A DNA stretch of 26,207 nucleotides, from IMG/VR virus record IMGVR_UViG_3300034198_004742, positions 1 through 26,207 of that record; one strand, written 5' to 3'. Below the pieces are notes generated by a model, which worked only from the letters and a program-made list of their open reading frames with translations, searched no databases and was not told where the DNA came from. This DNA is from a virus. The position numbers and the translations under genes were made by a program. Below are positions 11,889 through 19,654 of this stretch, in pieces (within the stretch, counting starts at the first letter, position 1; each line of letters opens with the position of its first letter).

Positions 11889-14512
11889 TGAGTGACGGAA
11901 ATGAACTCGACGGTACTATTCAAGACCTAAAAGCTTTTGAATCCGGAGTTAAATCCGCTACCGGTGCTCTTGGTGATTTAACAAAGAGCGCCAAGGGAGT
12001 TAGTGGAGGAACATTCTCCGGTAACTCGCCCTCTGGTGGTCCTATTATGGGCAACAGTCTTGCCCCAGTTCGACAACCCAATGAGGGCGAAACCGGCATG
12101 GGCATGCGGGGTATGGTCAAACCCATCATGGCTCAGTTGGGGCTTGGAGCATTTTCTGCTGGGATTAGTTACGTTCAAGGCAAGTATGAGGCTATGCCAG
12201 ACGTGCAAGCCACTGTTGACCGTGCCACTGGGTACTACAACGCAGGTCTTTACGGAACCATGGGTGGTGGGGCTAAGCGGATGCAATCCGCCACGTTTAG
12301 CGCCCTTAACGGAGCGATTACTTCTGCGGGAAGTGACTATCGCACTGCTGAGTACCTTGGTAGCCGTGGTATGACTCAAAATATGAGTAACTACCTCGGT
12401 ACTGTTGGGGCTGTTGCTAACTCTGCCAAGTATTTGAACATGAGCAATGAACGTTCCGCTGTTGCTTTGGAGGGACTGACTAGCGGTAAAACTTCTAGTG
12501 ACCTTCTTCGTAACCTTGGCATTTACACGTCTGACCCTCGTACGGGACAGGCAAAGAGTCAGGGTCAGTTGTTTGGCGAAATTGCTAACCGATTGACTGC
12601 GGGTCAATCCATGGCAACTTCAGACCAAGTTAACGAGTCGTTTCGTCGAGGAAAGCTTGGGGCATCTCTTTCTGGGCTTGGACTTAGCGAAGACCAACAA
12701 CATATGATGCACATGTTCATGCTTGCTCGTTCGCAGGGTGTAAATCTTGATTTAGAAAATGAAAAGTCTGTAAAAGCATTTGCTGAGAAAAACGGTTTTA
12801 ACCCTGCTCAAATGGGATATCAAAGTCTTAGCGCCGATGCTGGGGCACAAAATGCTGCGCAAGAGAACTACATCCAAGCAATAAAAAATACTATTCCAGA
12901 AATTGAAAGACTGAGCAAAGAAGCTGGAGATTTGGCAGCAGGACCCGTTGGTTCTTTTAAAGCTATGAAAGCTGCACTAGAAGGAAGCGTAGCCGGTGCT
13001 GCCTCGGTTAAAGCTGCTGAAGAAATGGTGGCTACCGCACTCACTGCTCTTGCTGGTGTAATAGGTACAGTAATTGCAGCTATTGGAGGGGGGGCAATTG
13101 GTGGTGGAGGTTTGAGAGGAGCAGCCGGTGGGGTCTCTTCTATGGTAGCTTCAAAATCTGGGGGAAGTTTACTGGGTAGCGTAGCCAAGTCTGTTGGTAA
13201 AGCTAGCCTAATAACAGCGGCACTATCCACTGTTGCTAGTGGGACTGTAGCAGCTAATGACTATAACGGAATGCTTATATCTGCTAGGCAAAATAAAACT
13301 GAAGCACCTAATCTTTTTGATGTTGCTTTTAAACAAAATATGCAAGACAACAACAAACTGTCTTCTCTGGGCTTTATGGACCAAGCATTGAACTTTATAC
13401 CTACTGCGTTAAACAACCTAGGTAGGTACTTTGGTGCGACGTTGTCTTACGCAGGAAATTTTTTAGGTACTGGGGACGTAAATAACCCCGGAAAAACTCT
13501 TGGGGGAGGAGGCACTAACAGCACAATCAATGCGCAAGGACCAACAGGAACTGGTCAACAGAATACAGTTAAATTTACATGGCCCGCAGGTAACGCCTCA
13601 CTTGTTAGTGACGGGTTTGGTCCCCGTACTCCTCCTAAGCCCGGAGCATCTTCTTACCACGAAGGTATCGACATTGGTGTGGGAATGGGTACGCCCATCA
13701 TGGCATCGGCTGATGGTGACGTTATTATGGCTGGAAATAATGGTGGGCTTGGTAACTGTGTTGAAATTAAACACGCAAATGGTTATGTGACTATTTACGG
13801 GCATCAATCTCGAATTGCTACATCGGTTGGTAAAAAAGTTGTTCAGGGTCAGGTTATTGGGTACGTAGGTAGCACTGGAACTTCGACAGGTGCCCACCTT
13901 CACTTTGGTGTCCGTGATGCTTCTGGAAAACTTATTGACCCCATGAAAGTTCTTTATGGAACTTCTAGCGCAACATACGGTTCGCAAAATGACTCCGCTA
14001 CTGCATCTGGAAGTTCCGCCCCAGCTTCTGACATGGCTGGCATCAGTGACTCACGAGCTAAAGCCGGAATCATGACGGTTTCTAGTTACCGTGGTGCAGA
14101 AGTTGGCGGTGGTGGTGCCAACAGTGGGTTCAAAGCTATGGCTATGGGGTCAAACTCCCAGACTAAGGGGAACATGGCTTTAGGAACGGGCGCAAGTGGA
14201 AAGAACAACCTGACCAGTAGCTCTATGGGAATCTACTTGCCCGGTGCTCGTCGAGCTAAGACTGGTGACCCGTATGTTGCAAACGACGGTCCCGTTAACG
14301 TCCACTCGGGTGAAGCTATCCTTACCTCCGAGCAAGCCGAGGTGTGGCGTACTGCACTCAAGCAGGGTGGTCTTGGTAAGGGTGGCGGAAACAACGTGAC
14401 TATCAATCTCAGCATTGCTCAAGCCTCAGAAACTGAAGCTCGTCGTTTTGCAAACATTGTGAAGGACATGCTTGAAAAAGACACTTTGATTAAGAACATG
14501 GGGATGAAATAA
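11888..14512 (+). CDS. Tape measure protein with M23 endopeptidase domain
   Basis: 874 aa, starting at ATG 11888 (TAATG). Residues 1-370 are Ala/Gly-rich and largely helical. Two hydrophobic segments follow: about 380-430 (VATALTALAGVIGTVIAAIGG) and about 440-460 (ASLITAALSTVASGTVAA). Residues about 560-700 form an M23 (lysostaphin-type) domain: H591-EGI-D595, GTPIMASADGDVIMAGNNGG, GYVTIYGHQS and H670-L-H672-FG give the zinc ligands and catalytic His. The C-terminus (770-874) has GPVNVHSGEAILTSEQAEV and an amphipathic helix. The protein sets tube length, roughly 130 nm if 0.15 nm per residue applies. It would be ejected ahead of DNA, and the M23 part would cut peptidoglycan cross-links. Confidence 0.9.
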   Translation: MSDGNELDGTIQDLKAFESGVKSATGALGDLTKSAKGVSGGTFSGNSPSGGPIMGNSLAPVRQPNEGETGMGMRGMVKPIMAQLGLGAFSAGISYVQGKYEAMPDVQATVDRATGYYNAGLYGTMGGGAKRMQSATFSALNGAITSAGSDYRTAEYLGSRGMTQNMSNYLGTVGAVANSAKYLNMSNERSAVALEGLTSGKTSSDLLRNLGIYTSDPRTGQAKSQGQLFGEIANRLTAGQSMATSDQVNESFRRGKLGASLSGLGLSEDQQHMMHMFMLARSQGVNLDLENEKSVKAFAEKNGFNPAQMGYQSLSADAGAQNAAQENYIQAIKNTIPEIERLSKEAGDLAAGPVGSFKAMKAALEGSVAGAASVKAAEEMVATALTALAGVIGTVIAAIGGGAIGGGGLRGAAGGVSSMVASKSGGSLLGSVAKSVGKASLITAALSTVASGTVAANDYNGMLISARQNKTEAPNLFDVAFKQNMQDNNKLSSLGFMDQALNFIPTALNNLGRYFGATLSYAGNFLGTGDVNNPGKTLGGGGTNSTINAQGPTGTGQQNTVKFTWPAGNASLVSDGFGPRTPPKPGASSYHEGIDIGVGMGTPIMASADGDVIMAGNNGGLGNCVEIKHANGYVTIYGHQSRIATSVGKKVVQGQVIGYVGSTGTSTGAHLHFGVRDASGKLIDPMKVLYGTSSATYGSQNDSATASGSSAPASDMAGISDSRAKAGIMTVSSYRGAEVGGGGANSGFKAMAMGSNSQTKGNMALGTGASGKNNLTSSSMGIYLPGARRAKTGDPYVANDGPVNVHSGEAILTSEQAEVWRTALKQGGLGKGGGNNVTINLSIAQASETEARRFANIVKDMLEKDTLIKNMGMK

Positions 14513-15594
14513 TGCTCATAAAAAATCCGTATTTAAGGTACATTGTTGGAGGACATCCAAGTAACCCCTCATTTTGGCAGTATCGTCCTGCAACTAACAC
14601 CACCCCAATAATAACTTCTTCTACGTTTACTGGTCGCCCATATGTCCCGGCAATGAGCACCAGTGTTTTCACGGGAAGACCAGTTACTGGTGCTGTAAAC
14701 ATCGATTACTCCGAGGAAGCTCAAAAGTTATTGGGGGAATATAGCCCTCAACCCCCTCCTCCACCTCCTCAACTTGATTACTCTGGAAAAGGTCTTTCCT
14801 ACAATGTGGGGTGTGTTACTGATGCTTACTTTAGTCCAAAAGCATCATTCCACAAGCTACTGTCAAAAGATGCTTCAGGAGCTATTCAAGACAAGCCTGT
14901 TAAAGTAGAGTCTTCATCACAGTTGTGGAGTGCTGCCGGTAAAACTAAAGGAATGATTAGTTTGTTCATTCCACCAAACCCGGACACGACGATGGACGCA
15001 ATTACCCCCGCTGAGGGAAGTAACTTAAAACCTGCTCAGTGGGAGCTATACTCTTTCCAATTCCATTACAATCCGACTAGTGTCAGCATGACATACGCCG
15101 GTACTCCCGCAATTGACATTGCGCTTAGTGCGTCTGGTGGAGACCCCTTTAATCTTTTGGGTCAACAAGGTAGCCAAAGTGTTATTGACTTTGACCTTGT
15201 ACTAAACCGAGTCGCGGATTTCAAATACTACAACGCGGATGGGACTATCAAGTCTCAGTACAAAAACAAAAACATCTACTCACCTCGAATGCCCAAAGAT
15301 ACTACAGAAGAAAAAGAAATCTACAACAAAGGAACAATGTACGACGTAGAGTTCTTGCTCTCTAGCGTTATTGGGTTTAAGTCGGACACTTCTCTTCGAG
15401 GAACTACCGCTGACTTGGGATGGCTTACGGGTCGTCCTGTCAAACTGAGTCTGGGTAAGTCTCTAAAATACGTGGGAACTATCGACGGTTTTAGTGTTAA
15501 CCACACAATGTTTGATGTTCGTATGGTCCCAATCTTTAGTACGGTGAAAATATCGTTCAAGCGTATCCCTGACTTTACTGGATTGGTGGAATAA
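14512..15594 (+). CDS. Baseplate protein, tube-initiator (CIS-tube-like) type
   Basis: 360 aa, starting at ATG 14512, overlapping the previous TAA. Residues 1-90 are a low-complexity extension with two similar TFTGRP/VFTGRP segments (39-57) and six consecutive prolines (81-86). From about residue 140 the fold begins: GMISLFIPPNP, then WELYSFQFHYNPTSVSMTYAG, then VIDFDLVLNRVAD, and a closing beta region (VGTIDGFSVNHTMFDVRMVPIFSTVKISFKR). The Y-S-F-x-F-x-Y-N-P-T-S-V signature fits the N-terminal domain of tube-initiator proteins in contractile injection systems. A LysM-like gene follows at once. It would connect the hub to the first tube ring. Confidence 0.6.
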   Translation: MLIKNPYLRYIVGGHPSNPSFWQYRPATNTTPIITSSTFTGRPYVPAMSTSVFTGRPVTGAVNIDYSEEAQKLLGEYSPQPPPPPPQLDYSGKGLSYNVGCVTDAYFSPKASFHKLLSKDASGAIQDKPVKVESSSQLWSAAGKTKGMISLFIPPNPDTTMDAITPAEGSNLKPAQWELYSFQFHYNPTSVSMTYAGTPAIDIALSASGGDPFNLLGQQGSQSVIDFDLVLNRVADFKYYNADGTIKSQYKNKNIYSPRMPKDTTEEKEIYNKGTMYDVEFLLSSVIGFKSDTSLRGTTADLGWLTGRPVKLSLGKSLKYVGTIDGFSVNHTMFDVRMVPIFSTVKISFKRIPDFTGLVE

Positions 15595-15872
15595 TGATTT
15601 ATACAGATAGTCGGTATTCAACTGGGAAGCTGTACTCTGCATGGAACACTCGCAAGTACGATACGGATGTATTTGTTTCTCGGGAGTTCCCACGGGGACG
15701 TGCGCAGTACTTCATGTACACGTGGCGTGAGTCTGACCGCATTGACCTCGTTGCTAACCGTTTCTTCAAAACTCCAGCAGTGTGGTGGAAGATTATGGAC
15801 TACAATCCCGAGATTGGTAACCCATTTGAAATTCCTGTAGGAACAGTTATTCGGATTCCGCATGTCCGTTAG
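15594..15872 (+). CDS. LysM-like / gp53-like baseplate protein, 92 aa
   Basis: Starts at ATG 15594 (TAATG). The core YFMYTWRESDRIDLVANRFFKTPAVWWKIMDYNPEIGNPFEIPVGTVIRIP is the LysM-like pattern found in T4 gp53 and injection-system proteins: D-x-L-x-L-x-A-x-R-x-F, x-WW-x-I-x-D-x-N-P, and I-P-x-G-x-x-I-R-I-P. In many relatives this domain is the C-terminus of the preceding tube-initiator protein, so here the pair appears split. It probably staples the hub to the wedges rather than binding peptidoglycan. It overlaps the hub gene by 11 bases. Confidence 0.75.
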   Translation: MIYTDSRYSTGKLYSAWNTRKYDTDVFVSREFPRGRAQYFMYTWRESDRIDLVANRFFKTPAVWWKIMDYNPEIGNPFEIPVGTVIRIPHVR

Positions 15873-17172
15873 TAAAACGTACAACGAAAGTAACTCTAAT
15901 AACCCTGTGATGAAAAACCGCAGGGGTACAACTTTTCGCATTACGTTTCCAACAATGCCATCTTTGACTAGGGAACCTCGTCGAGTTGACCTGCACCAGT
16001 CGCAATACCAGCATGACGTACTAATCATCTCGTTTATGACCACTGGTTTCAACTGGTTTGAGGACATCCCCACTGGATTGCCAATTAAATTTTCATGGAC
16101 TCAGGTGGGTATTACCAAAGACTGGTATGGCTATGTGTCGTTTGTTTCTCGGACCAATGCGTCTCAGCAAAAAGAACAGACGATGGAAGTTCACTGTATT
16201 GGGTCTTCCTTCCCGTTAAAAGAGCGGGCTAATCGAGTTTTTACCAACTCAACGATTCCCGAAGCTGCTGCAACTATTGCTAGAGAGTTAAACCTAAACT
16301 TTGTTGGGGACAGTAATCCCCGTCGTTTCCCTCAGCTTACAATGGCTGGTCACTCTTACTGGGAATGGTTGGCAGAACAGGCAAAGCGCATTGGGTTTGT
16401 GCTTCGTGTTGACGGCTCTAATCTGTACTTCCGTCAACTTGACAAGCATGTTGATTCAAAAATTACAACGGTTCCCGTTCTTTACGCCGGAGATACACCC
16501 TCTCTTTACAAGAACAACTTTATTGAAAAAACACTTGACAAGTTTGTAGTTCTTCGTGGAGATTACATTGAGTCTGGTGACAATATGCGCACTGAGAAAG
16601 TTGCTGGTGGTGTGGATGTAAACACCTCAGAGGCATTTTCTAGCAGCAATACTCCTACCAATGTTGGGGATAACTTACGAACTAATTTGAGTGATGTATT
16701 GTTCTCCGAGTACCGCTCTGACCAAGTTAACACCATGATGTCAGACGCGGACCTTGTATCTGAAGGCGCGTCTCATCTTGCTCGGTTGAGTATGCCCGCA
16801 AAGGTTCACGCTCAAGGGGACCCAAGAATGGAACCCCACGCCCCTGTTTATGTAATGGGGACAAGCGAGTTAACCGATGGGTACTGGCTCATCAAAGATA
16901 TCGTACACACGTTTAAGAAGTATGACGACTACATTGCGACAATGACCATTGTCACAGATGGAACAGGTGTGAACAAAGTCGGGGCATTTAGAGGGCGACA
17001 ATCGCCTACAATTAGTACTGTAAATATAAACAGTCTTATTGAGCAGAGCAACGGAGTAAACACCTTGAACACGCATTCAAGCACAGGTCTTTCTCAGTTG
17101 TCACCTTCCATAATTCCTTCCGAGCAAGGATTTAAACGTAGCCCTGCTCTGTGGGTTACTAGGGGGGTCTAG
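15862..17172 (+). CDS. Baseplate hub protein (gp27 / gpD-like)
   Basis: 436 aa, starting at ATG 15862 inside the previous gene. The beta-rich N-terminal region has LIISFMTTGFNWFEDIPTGLPIKFSWTQ, WYGYVSFVSRT and EVHCIGSSFPLKE. A middle part carries IARELNLNF, then HSYWEWLAEQAKRIGFVLRVDGSNLYFRQLD, the W-x-x-x-x-x-L-A-x-x-x-G-F/Y pattern of late-control D and gp27-type hubs. Later comes PAKVHAQGDPRMEPHAPVYV, then YWLIKDIVHTFKK. It would form the trimeric ring joining tube and spike. The OB domain fused to hubs in VgrG proteins is absent and is supplied by the gene at 19654. Confidence 0.75.
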   Translation: MSVSKTYNESNSNNPVMKNRRGTTFRITFPTMPSLTREPRRVDLHQSQYQHDVLIISFMTTGFNWFEDIPTGLPIKFSWTQVGITKDWYGYVSFVSRTNASQQKEQTMEVHCIGSSFPLKERANRVFTNSTIPEAAATIARELNLNFVGDSNPRRFPQLTMAGHSYWEWLAEQAKRIGFVLRVDGSNLYFRQLDKHVDSKITTVPVLYAGDTPSLYKNNFIEKTLDKFVVLRGDYIESGDNMRTEKVAGGVDVNTSEAFSSSNTPTNVGDNLRTNLSDVLFSEYRSDQVNTMMSDADLVSEGASHLARLSMPAKVHAQGDPRMEPHAPVYVMGTSELTDGYWLIKDIVHTFKKYDDYIATMTIVTDGTGVNKVGAFRGRQSPTISTVNINSLIEQSNGVNTLNTHSSTGLSQLSPSIIPSEQGFKRSPALWVTRGV

Positions 17173-17594
17173 TGTACGACAATCAACTCAAGACTTTTGA
17201 GAATGCTATTTCTTTGCCTTTCAGAATTACTGCACAAGGTGGAATTAAGGTTGCGAAAAGTCAGGCTCAGGTTTGGGCTGACCGTGTAAAGGGTGCGCTT
17301 AACACGCGTTTTGGTGAGCGGGTGATGTTCTCTCGTTTTGGCACAAAGATAGCCGAGTACGAGTGGGACACCGTTACGAACATGGAAGAAGTTATCTTAA
17401 CTGAAGTCGAAAACATGTTCACAGCATTTTTTCCTACTTTAGTTTTAGACCAAGTAACCGTAGAGCACGATGAAATAAACAACATTGTTGTGGTAGACGT
17501 AGAATACACGACTCCCAACATGGACACAATTACTACGAACGTTGGATTGGCAGTTGTCGCTGGTAACTTGCCATTGTATGAGGAGCCACGATGA
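17172..17594 (+). CDS. Baseplate wedge protein, gp25-like
   Basis: 140 aa from GTG 17172, whose G is the last base of the preceding TAG; the G-rich AGGGGGT (17160-17166) lies just upstream. The sequence SLPFRITAQGGIKVAKSQAQVWADRVKGALNTRFGERVMFSRFGTKIAEYEWD has the gp25 pattern: P-F, then R-I-x-L-x-T-x-x-GE-R and the F-G-x-x-I-x-x-x-x-F/W-x-x region. It is followed by strands (QVTVEHDEINNIVVVDVEYTT). It initiates sheath assembly at the wedge core. It overlaps the J gene by ATGA. Confidence 0.8.
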   Translation: MYDNQLKTFENAISLPFRITAQGGIKVAKSQAQVWADRVKGALNTRFGERVMFSRFGTKIAEYEWDTVTNMEEVILTEVENMFTAFFPTLVLDQVTVEHDEINNIVVVDVEYTTPNMDTITTNVGLAVVAGNLPLYEEPR

Positions 17595-19654
17595 CCGACC
17601 CTAACCCCGCACCTATTCTTCAAACCCCCATTATGGTGGATTACACCAACCGGGACTTCTACTCTTTGCGAGACCAGCTTATTCAGCGCGTCAAGGACCG
17701 CGTCAACACCGGGTCTGGAAACGCGTGGTATGGCAATGACCCTTCAGACTTTGGGCTTGCTCTTATTGAAGCATTCTCATATATGGGTGACATCACCAGC
17801 TACTATGTTGACCGCGTTGCTAATGAGGGTACCCTGCTCACCGCTTCTCAACGAGACAGTATTCTGAACCTCGCGTATAGCTACGGGTACATTCCTTCCG
17901 GATATAAGCAAGCCTCTTGTTCTCTTACGTTTGCTTCTGCCGCCATTGGTTCTGCCTCTGTTCCTGCGGGAACAAAACTTCGCGCCACAATTACGACAAA
18001 CGACGTTGTAGAGCAAGTAATCTTCACTACCAGCTCAACTGCTGATTTTTCCCCAATTACAAAGTCAATTGCATCAATTTCTAGTTCTGGAGGGTTTGTT
18101 ACATACACCTCGACTGGTCATGGGTTTACTGCTGGTAACTACGTAACTGTTACGGGGTCAACTAACTACAACGTAACTAACGCGGTTATTTACGGGGTTA
18201 CTACAGACACTTTTATTATCCAAAGTTCTTTGACTGGAAGCACATCTACAGGAACTGCAACGTACGCTGCCAAGACTATTTCAGTAGTAGCAACTCACGG
18301 AGAAAACGTCTCTACTAGAACGGCAAACGTTGCCTCGTCTCCAGATATCTCGGGTGAAAAACTGGGAGCATCGGACGGCACTGCTGGTCAGATTTTTCAG
18401 CTTAAAGAGTCTCGGGTTGTTGACAACACGGTTCGAGTCTTTGTAGTTACTGGAACAGGTGCAAGCACAACTTACGGTGAATGGACCGAAGTAATCCACT
18501 TGGCTGACTACGGTCCAACCGACTCGGTATTTAAAATTATTCGAGGAAGTAACAATTCTATATTTGTTCAGTTTGGCGACGGTGTATCTGGAGCAATCCC
18601 AAATAACCACTCAAGCATCAAGGCGCAGTACGTCTATGGCGGGGGAAACGTGGGTAACGTACCCGCATCTTCCGTCAACACGTTTGTTGGTTCTACTCCT
18701 TCGGGGATTACGGTAACCAACCCTGAGCGAGCAACGGGCGGTCTTGACCCAGAAGGTATTGATGCAATCCGCGTGAATGCTCCCCGAGCCTTCAGTGCTC
18801 TTAATCGTGCCGTTAGTCTTACTGACTACGAAGGTCTAACCCTTCAGGTCAATGGTGCGGGTAAGGCAAAGGCTGTGGCTGACGTCTGGTCTTCCGTAAC
18901 GGTTTACCTTGCTCCGTCTAGTACAGACTCTTCGGACTTTTACCCCGGTAAGAACTCTAGCAACACAGCCGTACTTGATACATGGACCACACTTCAAAAA
19001 GCCGTGCAGGATGCCTTGAAGCCAAAACTTCTTATTGGAACTTCACTTACTGTTTCTCCACCTACGTACACCAACGTCATCTTAAAAGTTGAGTACAGCA
19101 AACAACCGGAAGTAACTGACGCACAGATTCAGTCCTCCATAAAGGAATACATTAAAACGTATTACGGCTACGCTACAAATACTTTTGCACAGATTATTCA
19201 CCCTGAAGAAATTGAGTTTATCCTTCGGTATGTTCCCGGAATCCTTAACGTATGGGTGACTGAACTTCGACGCAGTTCCGCTCCTACGGGTGCTCTCGGT
19301 ACACTAGTTGGTACCGCAAGTGAAATCTTTGTGCTCAATACTGACAACGTAACGCCTACACAGCGCAGCACGGATGCGACGCTATCGTCACTCACAAATA
19401 GTGTTGGAACGCTTAGCCCAAGCTTTAGCTCAACCACGCTCAACTACTTGTTAGATATTGGCTCTGCTACATCTACAGCAATTACAGCCGTAGCAAACGC
19501 TGCTGGAGCAACCGTTACCGTAAATGGTGGAACAAGTCCTCAAACAATTACCAACAGCAGTGTTGGAACCACGGTTAACGTACCTATTGTGGTCACTGCT
19601 GCGGATGGTCGCACCCTCCAGACATACACGGTAGCTGTTTACAAGTCCGCATAA
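17591..19654 (+). CDS. Baseplate J-like wedge protein with added beta domains
   Basis: 687 aa, starting at ATG 17591, overlapping the gp25 TGA. The N-terminus [22 protein letters not shown]...[30 protein letters not shown] is the standard J/gp6 opening. The core signature [19 protein letters not shown] lies at about 395-420, and [32 protein letters not shown] is the usual late segment. Two additions stand out: the repeated small beta domain (about 155-225, H177[12 protein letters not shown]) and a C-terminal cadherin-like beta sandwich (about 596-687, [23 protein letters not shown], then [22 protein letters not shown]). The J protein forms the wedge ring that triggers contraction; the additions may be surface-exposed. 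Confidence 0.88.
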   Translation: MTDPNPAPILQTPIMVDYTNRDFYSLRDQLIQRVKDRVNTGSGNAWYGNDPSDFGLALIEAFSYMGDITSYYVDRVANEGTLLTASQRDSILNLAYSYGYIPSGYKQASCSLTFASAAIGSASVPAGTKLRATITTNDVVEQVIFTTSSTADFSPITKSIASISSSGGFVTYTSTGHGFTAGNYVTVTGSTNYNVTNAVIYGVTTDTFIIQSSLTGSTSTGTATYAAKTISVVATHGENVSTRTANVASSPDISGEKLGASDGTAGQIFQLKESRVVDNTVRVFVVTGTGASTTYGEWTEVIHLADYGPTDSVFKIIRGSNNSIFVQFGDGVSGAIPNNHSSIKAQYVYGGGNVGNVPASSVNTFVGSTPSGITVTNPERATGGLDPEGIDAIRVNAPRAFSALNRAVSLTDYEGLTLQVNGAGKAKAVADVWSSVTVYLAPSSTDSSDFYPGKNSSNTAVLDTWTTLQKAVQDALKPKLLIGTSLTVSPPTYTNVILKVEYSKQPEVTDAQIQSSIKEYIKTYYGYATNTFAQIIHPEEIEFILRYVPGILNVWVTELRRSSAPTGALGTLVGTASEIFVLNTDNVTPTQRSTDATLSSLTNSVGTLSPSFSSTTLNYLLDIGSATSTAITAVANAAGATVTVNGGTSPQTITNSSVGTTVNVPIVVTAADGRTLQTYTVAVYKSA
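18070..18275 (+). repeat. Repeated beta domain, copy 5 (in baseplate J)
   Basis: This segment encodes [21 protein letters not shown], then [23 protein letters not shown]-x2-G and V-T-V-T-G are intact. YNV-x-NAVI matches the sheath copy, and TTD-x-F matches copy 3. It lies between the J N-terminal region and the conserved core. Confidence 0.6.
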
